This document shows positions 1 through 8,804 of a stretch of DNA of 64,000 bases, piece after piece. Every line of letters begins with the position of its first letter. Within the stretch, counting starts at the first letter, position 1. Below the pieces are notes generated by a model. That model was not told where the DNA came from. It saw only the letters and a program-made list of their open reading frames with translations, and did no database searches. The translations under genes were made by a program, and so were the position numbers. Location: contig CBDFFR010000014.1 in the NCBI GenBank assembly GCA_965246845.1, forward strand, positions 1 to 64,000, in the 5' to 3' direction. The stretch is from JBBRMW01 sp965246845. GTDB taxonomy: Bacteria; Chloroflexota; Anaerolineae; Aggregatilineales; UBA2796.

Positions 1-1086
1 GGCGGTCGGCTGGTTGAGCAGCGGCGACCAGCTCACGCCGCCATTGAACGAAACCGACGCGCCGCCATCGCTGCCCAAAATCATGCGCTGCGAATTGGCC
101 GGGTCTACCCATAGATCATGTTGATCGACGTAGGGTGAATTCAATTGCCTGAAAGAGCGCCCGCCATCGACCGATTTCCACAATTTACGGTTGGGCAGAT
201 AGACCGCATCCGGGTCGCTGGGGTCCGCGACGATATGGCAAAAATAGGACGCGCGCACGGTGAAACTGCGATTGTTGTCCATCCAGCTCCACGTCAGGCC
301 ACCGTCATCGGAGCGATAGACGCCGCCCTCTTCAGCCTCGATCAGCGCGTAAACGCGGTCCGGGCGCGCGGGCGAGATCGCGATCCCGATTTTGCCGAGC
401 AAACCCTGTGGCAGGCCGGGGTTGTGCGTAATGTCTGTCCATGTATCGCCGCCATCGACCGATTTGTAAATGCTGCTATCCGGTCCCCCGCTGCTATACG
501 TCCAGGGACGCGCGAAGCCTTCCCAGAAGGCGGCGTACATGAAATTCGGGTTGCGCTGGTCTACTGTAATATCTATCGCGCCCGCGTTCTCGCTGCGGAA
601 CAGCACATGCGCCCATGTTTTGCCGCCGTCGGTGGTACGGAACACACCGCGCTCACGGTTCGGACCGAAGCGGTGTCCCCATGCGGCGACCCATGCAATA
701 TCCGGGTTCGTCGGGTGGATGCGGATGCGCCCGATGCTGTGCGTCTCCGCAAGGCCGAGGTGTCGCCAGCTTCGCCCACCGTCATCCGAACGATATACCC
801 CGTCGCCATGCGTCTGCCCGTGTATCGTGCTGCATTCGCCCATCCCGACGTAGAGCGTTTCCGGGCTGGAACATGACACGGCAATCGCGCCGACCGAACC
901 GCGCTTGAAGTAACCGTCGCTGACGTTGTTCCACAGAAAACCGCCGTCTGTCGTCTTCCAGACGCCGCCTCCCACGCCGCCGAAATAGAACGTCATCGGC
1001 TCGCGTGGATGTCCCGTCACGGCGACGGTTCGCGCGCCGCGATAGGGACCAACCAGCCGCCAGCGGAGCGCTTCGATACCTTGCAG
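1..1086 (-). CDS. BNR/sortilin-type beta-propeller repeat protein (3' end outside window)
   Basis: Partial gene; its C-terminus lies beyond position 1. The minus-strand frame read from about 1086 encodes LQGIEALRWRLVGPYRG and then repeated Asp-box modules: WKTTDGG, YRSDDGGRSW, FRTTDGGKTW, YKSVDGGDTW, YRSDDGGLTW, WKSVDGGRSF. These are the blades of a VPS10/sortilin or 'exo-sialidase-like' BNR propeller; bacterial members are often annotated as glycosyl hydrolases, but no catalytic residues can be assigned here. No signal peptide is seen. It is the last gene of the operon running down from 5357, starting just after the phosphotriesterase-family gene stop at 1125. Between that stop and the first conserved residue there is no in-frame ATG, GTG or TTG. 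A GGAAAGG ribosome site at about 1106-1100 is ideally spaced for a GTG that is in another frame, so the start is unresolved (see findings). Confidence 0.75.
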   Translation of the reverse strand, partial: MQGIEALRWRLVGPYRGARTVAVTGHPREPMTFYFGGVGGGVWKTTDGGFLWNNVSDGYFKRGSVGAIAVSCSSPETLYVGMGECSTIHGQTHGDGVYRSDDGGRSWRHLGLAETHSIGRIRIHPTNPDIAWVAAWGHRFGPNRERGVFRTTDGGKTWAHVLFRSENAGAIDITVDQRNPNFMYAAFWEGFARPWTYSSGGPDSSIYKSVDGGDTWTDITHNPGLPQGLLGKIGIAISPARPDRVYALIEAEEGGVYRSDDGGLTWSWMDNNRSFTVRASYFCHIVADPSDPDAVYLPNRKLWKSVDGGRSFRQLNSPYVDQHDLWVDPANSQRMILGSDGGASVSFNGGVSWSPLLNQPTA

Positions 1087-1124
1087 GGATGAGCGACACA
1101 GTAACCTTTCCAGTAGAATCAGAA

Positions 1125-2033
1125 TTAGCGCGCATAGGCGCGAAAGGGGTTATCGTGCGTGAGGCGGCGGATTGTCGCGGCGTCCACGCCCGCCACGCGC
1201 AATTTCGGCAGAAAGACGCGGCTCAGATACGAATAGGGCTTGCGCTCCCCGCCATCGGATAGCGCCGGGTTGTAACCGACCCGATCATGACTGAGCAGGA
1301 CATGATCGCCCAACCCGGCATCGAGCAGGCGCAGCACCCAGCCAATGTACTGCTCGTCGCTGAACATATCGTCTATGGCGTCAAATTCGACCCATGCACC
1401 ACGCCGCGCAACTTCCAGATGCAGGGCGGTATCCGGCTCCATCTGTGTATGAATCCAGATGAAGCGCCGCGCCGCGTGGCCTATGCCTTCGATGATGTCC
1501 AGTTGTTCGAGCGCGACCCGCCCGCGCACGGTATGGCTGCCAATCGTCGCATTGGCTTCGATGCCTGCCCGCGCCGCCGCGCGTAGCAGCACCTTTTCGT
1601 GGTCCAGCAAACCATCATCTGCCGCGCTGAGTTTGATCCACCCGGCGCGCAGACCCGTCTGGTCGATGTCCTGATTCAGTTCGTGCGTCATCCATTCGTA
1701 AAGCCCATCTTCGCCGCATTCCTCGACCTTCTGACGCTTGAACGGCTCCTTGAAATTGCCAGTCGCGACGACGACGGGAAGCCCGGACCGTTTCGAGATC
1801 ATTTTAAGAATATCAGGACGGCGTGCGCCGCCAAACGCGGTCGCATCGACCAGCGCTGTCACGCCTGCTGCCTGCGCTTCCTGTACATCGGGGAGCATTA
1901 CCTCCGTGACGAGTTCCGCGCTGATTCCGAAATCTTCCCCGGTGCGGAAGTTCGCGAAGAGATGTTCATGCGGCAGAATCAGGCCGAGTTCATCCGCGTG
2001 TTTGGGTCCCAGTGTCGTGATTAGTGCGGGCAT
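1125..2033 (-). CDS. phosphotriesterase-family metal-dependent hydrolase
   Basis: 302-residue TIM-barrel amidohydrolase of the phosphotriesterase family (PTE-like lactonases, PHP). The two-metal site is readable: HxH in ILPHEHLF (His22, His24), the bridging carboxylated lysine in GWIKLSA (Lys134), His167 in GSHTVRG, His195 in WIHTQ, and the catalytic Asp250 in LLSHDR. Length matches the family. It starts three bases after the stop of the E2 gene, so it is probably co-transcribed with the dehydrogenase operon. Family members hydrolyse lactones or phosphotriesters; the natural substrate cannot be read from sequence. No signal peptide, so cytoplasmic. Confidence 0.88.
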   Translation of the reverse strand: MPALITTLGPKHADELGLILPHEHLFANFRTGEDFGISAELVTEVMLPDVQEAQAAGVTALVDATAFGGARRPDILKMISKRSGLPVVVATGNFKEPFKRQKVEECGEDGLYEWMTHELNQDIDQTGLRAGWIKLSAADDGLLDHEKVLLRAAARAGIEANATIGSHTVRGRVALEQLDIIEGIGHAARRFIWIHTQMEPDTALHLEVARRGAWVEFDAIDDMFSDEQYIGWVLRLLDAGLGDHVLLSHDRVGYNPALSDGGERKPYSYLSRVFLPKLRVAGVDAATIRRLTHDNPFRAYAR

Positions 2034-2036
2034 GGT

Positions 2037-3344
2037 CTAGAAACTGCTCACGAGCGCAAAGCCGTCCTCAAGCGCCCCTTTGAACGCGGTCAGAAAGCGC
2101 GCGACTTCCGCGCCATCCGTAACGCGATGATCGGCGGAAACGGTCGCGGTCATCAACTGCGCCGCGACGACGCGATCCTGCGCATCGAAGACGGGGACGC
2201 GCTGTACGGCTCCGACTGCGAGGATCGCGGCGTGCGGCGGGTTCACAATCGCCTCGAAGTGTTTCACGCCGAACATACCGAGGTTGCTCACTGTGAATGT
2301 GCCGCCGTCCAAATCCGTTGCGTTAAGCCGACCCGCGCGTGCGCGTTCTGCCGCCTGCCGCGACTGTGCGGCGAGGTCCGGGAGCGCGAGCGTCTGGCAG
2401 CGCGATACGACAGGCGTAAGTAACCCTTCATCGACCGCGACCGCGACCGCGAGGTTCACATCGGCGTGCTGGATAATCGCATCACCGTCGAAGGTGGCAT
2501 TCAGGTTCGGGAACTGCACGAGCGCCAGCGCCGCCGCTTTCAGAATCAAATCGTTCACAGAGACGGCGATCCCGCGCGCCTTGAGCGACTCGCGTAATTG
2601 AAGCGCGCGGGTCATCTCTACATCCATCGCGACGTAAAAATGCGGCGCTTGCTGTTTGCTCTGGAGCATACGCCGCGCGGCGGTCTGGCGCATCTTATTT
2701 AGCGGAACGCGCTTGCCGCTGGTCTGCGTCTGCGCTGGAATTGGTGCTGGAGGCGTGATTGGTGCTGTGGGTGCGATGGCCTGTGGGACGCTTGCGGCGC
2801 GAGGCTGCGCGATCCAGCTATCAATATCCGCCTTGCCGATGCGCCCGCCGGGTCCGCTCCCGGTCAGCGCCAGCAGATCGATCCCGTGCGCGCTCGCGAG
2901 CCGCTTTGCAAGCGGGGACGCATTCGGGCGCTGCCCCTTGCGTGTAGCCCCATTAAACGAAACAGCCTCCGGTGTAGGGGTCGCGGCTTGCCCGACCCGT
3001 TCCGTTCCATTTGCTGGCAGCGCAATTTCCATCTGACGAATCAATTCGGCTGGTAGCGCGACAGCCTCCAGTGCAGGGGTTGCGGCTTGCCCGACCCGTT
3101 CCGGGTGCTGTTCCTCAATCCGCGCGATCACCGCGCCGACCTCCACCGTATCGCCTTCCTGCGCGACCAGTTCAGTTACGGTCCCGCTATGGAAGGACTG
3201 TATATCAACCGTCGCTTTGTCCGTCTCAATCTCGACCAGCGGATCGCCGTGTTTCACTGTGTCGCCCGGCTGCTTCAACCATTTCAGGATGACGCCCGTT
3301 TCCATGCTCTGACCCATGCGCGGCATTGTCACATCGGCGGGCAT
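2037..3344 (-). CDS. pdhC: 2-oxoacid dehydrogenase E2, dihydrolipoyllysine acyltransferase
   Basis: 435-residue E2 core of a pyruvate or acetoin dehydrogenase complex, transferring the acyl group from lipoyl-lysine to CoA. Lipoyl domain at about 1-78 with the lipoylated Lys43 in EIETDKATV; peripheral subunit-binding domain at about 137-178; catalytic domain from about 210 with the active-site HxxxD in DHRVTDGA (His406, Asp410). The open frame extends to 3485, but the first ATG of the conserved MPADVTMPRMGQSMETG start is at 3344, four bases after the E1 beta stop and behind GGAAAGG at 3357-3351. The linker at about 82-128 contains the peptide ERVGQAATP twice, encoded by two near-identical 42-bp direct repeats that match the intergenic palindromes of this region (see findings). 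Pyruvate versus acetoin specificity is not decided. Confidence 0.93.
   Translation of the reverse strand: MPADVTMPRMGQSMETGVILKWLKQPGDTVKHGDPLVEIETDKATVDIQSFHSGTVTELVAQEGDTVEVGAVIARIEEQHPERVGQAATPALEAVALPAELIRQMEIALPANGTERVGQAATPTPEAVSFNGATRKGQRPNASPLAKRLASAHGIDLLALTGSGPGGRIGKADIDSWIAQPRAASVPQAIAPTAPITPPAPIPAQTQTSGKRVPLNKMRQTAARRMLQSKQQAPHFYVAMDVEMTRALQLRESLKARGIAVSVNDLILKAAALALVQFPNLNATFDGDAIIQHADVNLAVAVAVDEGLLTPVVSRCQTLALPDLAAQSRQAAERARAGRLNATDLDGGTFTVSNLGMFGVKHFEAIVNPPHAAILAVGAVQRVPVFDAQDRVVAAQLMTATVSADHRVTDGAEVARFLTAFKGALEDGFALVSSF
2962..3102. repeat. two intragenic copies of the dispersed GGGTCGGGCAAGCC-type repeat
   Basis: Two 42-bp copies at 2962-3003 and 3061-3102, 99 bp apart, differ at only a few positions. 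Their core, read on the minus strand, is ACGGGTCGGGCAAGCCGC followed by (A/G)ACCCCT. The same core lies in gaps at 8839-8859, 26645-26670, 28852-28880 (opposite strand), 34524-34543 and 38607-38623. The copies lie in the lipoyl-to-PSBD linker of the E2 gene, in frame, coding ERVGQAATP each time. Confidence 0.8.
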
Positions 3345-3348
3345 AGCG

Positions 3349-4332
3349 CTAGACCTTTCCAAGCGTGAGGCGCGCGGCCCTGATAATATCCGCAACAGAA
3401 GGCAGCACGAAACGCTCCATATCCGGCTGGAAAGGGAGCGGCACGTTGAGCGAGCAGACGCGCTCGATAGGCGCATCCAGATCACTGAACGCGCATTTCT
3501 GCACCATCGCCACGCATTCGGCAGCCCATCCGCAGCGCTCCACGCCCTCGCTCACGACAACGAGGCGGTTGGTCTTATGAACCGACTCCAGTATCGCCGC
3601 TTCATCCAGCGGAACGAGTGTGCGCGGGTCGATAATTTCCGCCTCAATCCCGTCTTTGGCGAGTTCCTCTGCTGCTTCGAGCGCATACAGCACCATGCGC
3701 GAGGTCGCTACTATCGTCACGTCGCCGCCGCGTCGCTTGATGTCCGCGACCCCGAAGGGAATTGTATACTCCCCGTCGGGGACTTCGCCCTTTGTCATAT
3801 ACAGCATCTTGTGTTCGATGAAGAAGACCGGATCATCCATACGGATCGCGGTCTTGAGCAAGCCTTTCGCATCGTAGGGCGTCGCGGGCATCGCGATGAA
3901 CAACCCCGGCACATGACACAACCACGCCTCAAGGCTGTTGCCGTGCTGCGCCGCCGAAGAGCGCCCGCCGCCACCTTGCGCGCGGATCACGAGCGGGACC
4001 GTCACCTGCCCGCCGGACATATAGCGCACCTTCGCGACCTGGTTCACGACCGCATCCATCGCGCGCATCACGAAATCCAGATATTGCAGTTCCGCGACCG
4101 GACGCAGCCCGGTCAACGCCGCGCCGAGTGCTGCCCCGACGATGCTCTCCTCCGCGATAGGGGTATTGATCACGCGGTCATTGCCGACGACTGCCGAGAT
4201 ATTCTGCGTCGTTTTATATGCGCCGCCCCAGGGATCGCGCAAGTCCTCGCCAATCAGGAATACCTTCGGGTCGCGTTCTAGTTCCTCGCGTTGCGCGTCG
4301 CGGATCGCCTCACGGTAGGTAATTTCAGTCAT
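3349..4332 (-). CDS. pdhB: 2-oxoacid dehydrogenase E1 component, beta subunit
   Basis: 327-residue beta subunit of a two-chain thiamine-diphosphate-dependent E1, pairing with the alpha subunit encoded immediately upstream. The N-terminal MTEITYREAIRDAQREELERDPKVFLIGEDL and the GLRPVAELQYLDF and PRTLVPLD segments are typical of PdhB/AcoB. Residues 1-180 form the pyrimidine-binding transketolase fold and about 200-320 the C-terminal transketolase domain. It overlaps the alpha gene by the usual four bases (start 4332, alpha stop 4329), indicating translational coupling. No E3 dihydrolipoamide dehydrogenase is in the operon. Confidence 0.93.
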   Translation of the reverse strand: MTEITYREAIRDAQREELERDPKVFLIGEDLRDPWGGAYKTTQNISAVVGNDRVINTPIAEESIVGAALGAALTGLRPVAELQYLDFVMRAMDAVVNQVAKVRYMSGGQVTVPLVIRAQGGGGRSSAAQHGNSLEAWLCHVPGLFIAMPATPYDAKGLLKTAIRMDDPVFFIEHKMLYMTKGEVPDGEYTIPFGVADIKRRGGDVTIVATSRMVLYALEAAEELAKDGIEAEIIDPRTLVPLDEAAILESVHKTNRLVVVSEGVERCGWAAECVAMVQKCAFSDLDAPIERVCSLNVPLPFQPDMERFVLPSVADIIRAARLTLGKV

Positions 4333-5357
4333 GGCGACACCCCGCGCAAGCCCTTGATCGCACGCGCGCCGAGTTCGCGATCCGAATAGACATCATCGAG
4401 TGCGGCTTGCGGCGGCGGTTTCGGCTCGGCTTCGGCAATTGTGACTGCCTGCTGCATCGCGGCGTCCTCTTCCCCTTCGATGGCGTCAAGCTGCGCATCG
4501 GAGGCCGTGCCGAGCGCGAGCATCTTCTGCCGGAGTCGTGCTATCGGGTCGCGCGTCTTCCATAGCTCGACCTCTTCCTTTGGTCGCGCCGTGCCGGGGT
4601 CCCCGATATTGTGGCCGAACCAGCGGTAGGTCTCGCTATCGATGAAACTGGGACCTTCGCCGCGTCGTGCGCGTTCGACTGCCTCCGAGACCGCGTTGTA
4701 GACGGCCAGAACGTCGTTGCCATCGACCTTTTGCGAGGGCATTCCATAGCCCGCCGCCCAGCGCGCAACATCCGGGATGCCCTGATATTCCGCGCGCGGT
4801 GTCGATTCCGCATAATGGTTATTCTGACGCACGAAAATCATGGGCAGGCTCCACAACATCGCCATGTTCATCCCCTCGTGCAGCGGACCGCAGCCCGTCG
4901 CGCCGTCGCCGAAGAACGCGAGCGCGACCTGATCCGTTTTGCGATACTTCGCAGAGAGCGCCGCGCCCACCGCAATCGGTACGCCCGCCGCGATGATCCC
5001 ATTCGCGCCGAGGATGCCCTGGCTGAAATCGGCAATGTGCATCGAGCCGCCTTTGGCATGGCAAGCGCCGCTCGCGCCGCCGAATAGTTCCGTAAGCGCA
5101 GCCTGCACGGAAACGCCTTTGGCTATCGTGTCGCCATGCCCGCGATGCGTACTCGCCATATAGTCATCGGGGCGCAGCGCCGCACACGCGCCGACGCTGG
5201 TGGCTTCCTGCCCGATACTCAGGTGCAGGAAGCCGGGCAGCTTGCCGCCTGTATAAAGCTGAAAGGCGGCTTGCTCGAATTTGCGGACGCGCTGCATCAC
5301 GCGGTACAGATCGAGCCAGTTAACTTTTTCGGTTGTCGTAAGCGCGGGCATGGTCAC
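4329..5357 (-). CDS. pdhA: 2-oxoacid dehydrogenase E1 component, alpha subunit
   Basis: 342-residue E1 alpha. The thiamine-diphosphate motif is intact: FFGDGATGCG (GDG at 150-152) running to NN at 179-180. HLSIGQEATSVG, STHRGHGD and GGSMHIAD are other family signatures. The likely start is the GTG at 5357, spaced seven bases after AAGGGG; an ATG two codons on (5351) is the alternative. First gene of the operon E1 alpha, E1 beta, E2, hydrolase, BNR protein. The 190-bp gap to the DeoR gene is divergent, so the two units may share regulatory DNA. Confidence 0.93.
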   Translation of the reverse strand: MTMPALTTTEKVNWLDLYRVMQRVRKFEQAAFQLYTGGKLPGFLHLSIGQEATSVGACAALRPDDYMASTHRGHGDTIAKGVSVQAALTELFGGASGACHAKGGSMHIADFSQGILGANGIIAAGVPIAVGAALSAKYRKTDQVALAFFGDGATGCGPLHEGMNMAMLWSLPMIFVRQNNHYAESTPRAEYQGIPDVARWAAGYGMPSQKVDGNDVLAVYNAVSEAVERARRGEGPSFIDSETYRWFGHNIGDPGTARPKEEVELWKTRDPIARLRQKMLALGTASDAQLDAIEGEEDAAMQQAVTIAEAEPKPPPQAALDDVYSDRELGARAIKGLRGVSP

Positions 5358-5490
5358 GGAGTCGCCCCTTCAAAATATTCTTATAATCAAAATCTGCCAA
5401 AAAATAGCACCAAACGCGCACTAAGTCAAGCCATTCAATCAGGCTTTTGAGGCGCTTTGCACAATTCACACGTTAGTTCGTCCAAATCGG

Positions 5491-5519
5491 TTGACAGCAT
5501 ATACAGACCGTGCTACATT
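5491..5519 (+). promoter_or_regulatory. sigma70-type promoter of the DeoR/SIS/sugar-uptake operon
   Basis: TTGACA at 5491-5496, a 17-bp spacer, and TACATT at 5514-5519, with transcription expected near 5526. It rules out the longest reading frame start (the TTG at 5491 is the -35 box) and supports the ATG at 5551. Confidence 0.6.
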
Positions 5520-5550
5520 TTCGCTCGTTCGCCACTATTATCGGGGCGCG

Positions 5551-6309
5551 ATGCTCAGTCAGCACCGGCAAAAATTGATTCTTGATTATTTGAGAACGCA
5601 TCATTCCGCACAGGTTCATCAACTGGGTGGCATCCTTGAAGCAAGCCTTTCGACGGTACGCCGCGACCTGAATGAGCTGGAGCTGGCCGGGTCCGTGCGG
5701 CGTGTGCATGGTGGCGTGATCATCCTCGAAGACGCGGAAGAGTCGCCGCTGCAAACGCGCAGCGCTGCCCACGCGGAAGCGAAAGCGCGCATCGGGGCTG
5801 CCGCCGCTGCACTCGTTGAAAATGGCGAGACGATTATCATCACGGGCGGGACGACCACCGAAATGATGCTGCCACACCTCGACTCGAAGGAGAATGTCAC
5901 CGTGGTGACGAATGCGCTCAGTATCGCGTGCAAGCTGGTCACCAGCCCGAACATCAGCGTGATTGTATTGGGTGGTTGGTTGCGCCACAGCGAGTCGTCG
6001 CTGCTCGGCCATTTGACGGTGCAAGCGCTGCGTGAAATCCACGCGCACAAGATTTTCCAGGGAACATTCGGGATCGATGCGACGCTCGGCTTGACGGGTG
6101 CTTACGTGCAGGAAGTCGATACCGACCGCCAGTTGATCGCCGCCGCGCGGCAGCTCGTCGTGTTGGCCGATTGCAGCAAATTTAACCAGACCGGACCCGT
6201 GCGAGTGGCGCAGGTTGAAGCGATAGATACCGTTGTAACGGATACGCAGGCCACGCCCGCGCAGGTCGCGGCGTTGCGTGAACGCGGCGTTGCCGTGATA
6301 CTCGCCTGA
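5551..6309 (+). CDS. DeoR-family transcriptional regulator
   Basis: 252-residue regulator from the ATG at 5551, which follows a GGGGCG ribosome site. Residues 1-55 form the DeoR winged helix (MLSQHRQKLILDYL...LSTVRRDLNELE...VRRVHGG); residues about 75-235 are the DeoR sensor domain with ITGGTTTEMM and LADCSKF, which binds a phosphorylated sugar. The protein probably represses its own operon, which continues with a sugar-phosphate isomerase and a sugar ABC transporter; inducer identity is inferred only as an (amino) sugar phosphate. Confidence 0.9.
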   Translation: MLSQHRQKLILDYLRTHHSAQVHQLGGILEASLSTVRRDLNELELAGSVRRVHGGVIILEDAEESPLQTRSAAHAEAKARIGAAAAALVENGETIIITGGTTTEMMLPHLDSKENVTVVTNALSIACKLVTSPNISVIVLGGWLRHSESSLLGHLTVQALREIHAHKIFQGTFGIDATLGLTGAYVQEVDTDRQLIAAARQLVVLADCSKFNQTGPVRVAQVEAIDTVVTDTQATPAQVAALRERGVAVILA

Positions 6310-6329
6310 TGAATAAGGAAAACCCTCGT

Positions 6330-7397
6330 ATGGCGTATGCCACTTTTCCCGAAATTATGGATCAAGCCGAAGCGTGGCAGGCGACCCTCGATGATCTGGC
6401 CGAGCGCGGTCCCGCACTCCGCGATTATCTGCGCGCGAATGCGTCCGATAAAGTGATTTTCACGGGCTGCGGCTCGCCCTATTACCTCAGCCTGACGGCG
6501 GCGGCTCTGTGCCGGGGCGAAACTGGCCTCGCTGCCGAAGCGCACCCCGGTTCGAGTCTCTGGCAGTTCCCGTCGATGACGCTACGCAAGGGTGAAAAAC
6601 CGCTGCTCGTCGTGACTTCCCGTTCCGGCGCGACGACGGAACTTTTGCAGGCGGTCAAGCGCTTCAATGAATCGGCAGGCGGTCCGGTCCTCGCGATCAC
6701 CTGCTACCCGGAGTCGCCGCTGGCAGATTCACCCTTCGCGCTGATCACGCAGAAGAGCCAGGAAATCAGCCTGTGCCAGACACGATCATTCACCTCGATG
6801 CTGATTGATGCGCTGGGGGTAATCGATGCGCTAGCGGGGCAACCGACGAGCGATCATTTGCACGCCCTGCCAGAACACGTCGCGAGGCTGCTGCGTGATA
6901 ATGCCGCGCTCGCGGAGCAGATCGGCTCCGACCCGACGCTGGAGCGTTTCTTCTTCCTCGGCAGCGCGCCCTATATTGGCCTCGCGAACGAAGCGATGCT
7001 AAAAATGAAGGAGATGTCGCTCACGGCTTCGGAAGCGTATCACTTCATGGAGTTTCGGCATGGTCCGATGTCTATGGTGAACGACCGCACGCTGGTTGTC
7101 GGTCTGCTCTCCGAAGCCGCGCTCCCGCACGAACTCGCCGTTCTCGCGCAAATGCGCCGGATGGGCGCGCGCACCCTCGCGATTAGCCCGGTTCCACTCC
7201 AAAACGAGGCAGGCGCGTTCAGCGTGACCCTGCCACCCGGCCTGACGGATACCGAACGCGCGCCCCTTCTGCTGCCCGTCTTGCAGCTTATGACTTATTA
7301 CCGGACGCTGCTCAACGGCCTCAACCCCGACCTTCCCAACAATCTTTCCGCTGTAATCAATCTGGATGCCAATGCCGTCGCCGGAAAGTATGCCTAG
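6330..7397 (+). CDS. SIS-domain sugar-phosphate isomerase/deaminase (GlmS C-terminal-like)
   Basis: About 355 residues with two SIS domains. TGCGSPYYLSLTAA and SRSGATTELLQAVK are the sugar-phosphate binding loops of the first; EAYHFMEFRHGPMSMV carries the catalytic region of the GlmS isomerase half, AgaS and FrlB-like enzymes. There is no N-terminal glutaminase domain, so it should deaminate or isomerise an amino-sugar or fructosamine phosphate rather than make glucosamine-6-phosphate. The ATG at 6309 overlaps the regulator stop; the ATG at 6330 has AAGGA ten bases upstream and is preferred. The position between a DeoR repressor and a sugar transporter suggests amino-sugar catabolism. Confidence 0.82.
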   Translation: MAYATFPEIMDQAEAWQATLDDLAERGPALRDYLRANASDKVIFTGCGSPYYLSLTAAALCRGETGLAAEAHPGSSLWQFPSMTLRKGEKPLLVVTSRSGATTELLQAVKRFNESAGGPVLAITCYPESPLADSPFALITQKSQEISLCQTRSFTSMLIDALGVIDALAGQPTSDHLHALPEHVARLLRDNAALAEQIGSDPTLERFFFLGSAPYIGLANEAMLKMKEMSLTASEAYHFMEFRHGPMSMVNDRTLVVGLLSEAALPHELAVLAQMRRMGARTLAISPVPLQNEAGAFSVTLPPGLTDTERAPLLLPVLQLMTYYRTLLNGLNPDLPNNLSAVINLDANAVAGKYA

Positions 7398-7432
7398 TCC
7401 GTACTCCAGCCGCCAACGCGGACTGGTTTTTT
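7396..7432 (+). terminator. intercistronic stem-loop with U-run
   Basis: AGTCCG at 7396-7401 pairs with CGGACT at 7419-7424, followed by GG and six T (7427-7432). The binding-protein ribosome site GGAGGA starts at once after the T-run. It could act as a partial terminator or processing site. The 17-base loop makes it weak. Confidence 0.4.
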
Positions 7433-7445
7433 GGAGGAATGCTTG

Positions 7446-8792
7446 ATGTCAAAAATGAATCGCCGTCAATTTTTAGGAGCCAGCGCAGCCCTTGCCGGGG
7501 CTGCGGCCACGCTCGGCCTGCCGCGCATGAGCTATGCGCAGGGCGTCGCCTACAAGGGCGAACTGGAGATGTGGGACTGGGAAACCGGACCCAAGCAGGA
7601 ATTTATGGATGCCATCCGCACCGCATTCGAGAAGTCGAACCCCGGCATCACGACCAAGTACACAACGTTCGCGTGGGGCGACCTCGCCACCAAGATTTTG
7701 ACGGCCAGCGAAACCAAATCCAACCCGCCGCTGTCGAAGGTCCACAACGAATGGCGTCCGGCGCTGCAAAAAGCGGGGCGTCTGGCCCCATACCCGGATG
7801 ATATTTTCGATTTCAGCAAGCTCGCCAGCACGCCGTTCCTCAAAGACCCGACGACGGGCAAGGTGTATACCTCGCTCTTCGGCTACTACTGCGATCAGGT
7901 CTTTCTGAGTACCGAAGACCTCGCTAAACAGGGCATCAAGGAAGATCAAATCCCGCGCAAGTGGGACGACTTCATCAAGTTTGCACAGCAGCTCACGACG
8001 AAAGACGCATCGGGCAAGATTCGCCCCGGCATCTCGATCCAGCACTACTACTCGCAGCAGTGGCTCTGGCAAACGCTCGTCTACCAGCAGGGCGCGTTCC
8101 TCTACAACGAAGACGCAACGCAGGCGATTTGGAACTCCGAAGCGGGCGTCAAGGCGCTGCAACTGATCAAGGATTGGTATCTGACCTACAAGATCGACGA
8201 TGTGAATGGCGACCGCAGTTTTGACCGCTTCCAGAATCAGGATGCGGCAGGCTATATCAGCCAGGGATACACGGCGGGTGACTTGCTCGACCCGAAGGGT
8301 CTGATGTACAACAAGTGGACCACCGCCGTTACGCCGACATGGACCGGCAAGCCGCTGCCATCGTGGGGGCTGCTCTCGCCGGAAGAAGGCTATGCCGTCT
8401 TCGCGAATTATCCAAAGGAAGTACAGGATGCCTCGTTCGCGCTGATCAAGAACATGATGGCCTCCGACGAAAACCGCATTAAGTGGTCAGTTCTCATTCA
8501 GGGACCGACCGACCGCGTGGACCTGCTCAATTCCGAAGAGATCAAGAAGAACGACATTGGCAAGGTGATCCAGACGCAGGGCGAGACGATCCCCTATCGC
8601 ATCAATGCGGGCGAGCAGCCGTTGGAAGCCGTCAACTTCTGGAAGCCAATGTTCGAATCGGTCCTGCTCAACGGCGTGAGCGCGAAGGAAGCGCTCGATA
8701 CTGCCACCGCCGGGATGAACAAGGCGCTCAAGGATACGCCGCGCAAGCTGCTTATCCAGGAACGTTCATACAAGGCTCCGGCAGGAACCTAG
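7446..8792 (+). CDS. Tat-exported sugar-binding protein of an ABC transporter
   Basis: About 448-residue family 1 extracellular solute-binding protein. The N-terminus MSKMNRRQFLGASAALAGAAATLGLPRMSYAQ is a twin-arginine signal (RRQFLG). The mature part starts with the lobe-one pattern LEMWDWETGPKQEFMDAIRTAFEKSNPG and has the usual central GISIQHYYSQQWLWQ and YPKEVQDASFALIKNMM segments. The frame opens at a TTG at 7431, but that codon lies in the GGAGGA ribosome site (7433-7438), so the ATG at 7446, seven bases further, is the start. It should capture a sugar and deliver it to the two permeases encoded downstream. Confidence 0.92.
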   Translation: MSKMNRRQFLGASAALAGAAATLGLPRMSYAQGVAYKGELEMWDWETGPKQEFMDAIRTAFEKSNPGITTKYTTFAWGDLATKILTASETKSNPPLSKVHNEWRPALQKAGRLAPYPDDIFDFSKLASTPFLKDPTTGKVYTSLFGYYCDQVFLSTEDLAKQGIKEDQIPRKWDDFIKFAQQLTTKDASGKIRPGISIQHYYSQQWLWQTLVYQQGAFLYNEDATQAIWNSEAGVKALQLIKDWYLTYKIDDVNGDRSFDRFQNQDAAGYISQGYTAGDLLDPKGLMYNKWTTAVTPTWTGKPLPSWGLLSPEEGYAVFANYPKEVQDASFALIKNMMASDENRIKWSVLIQGPTDRVDLLNSEEIKKNDIGKVIQTQGETIPYRINAGEQPLEAVNFWKPMFESVLLNGVSAKEALDTATAGMNKALKDTPRKLLIQERSYKAPAGT

Positions 8793-8804
8793 TCGCGGGT
8801 CTTT

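Noticed and set aside
145..876. 243-residue plus-strand frame at the left edge
   Set aside because: The minus strand encodes clear BNR modules over the same interval.
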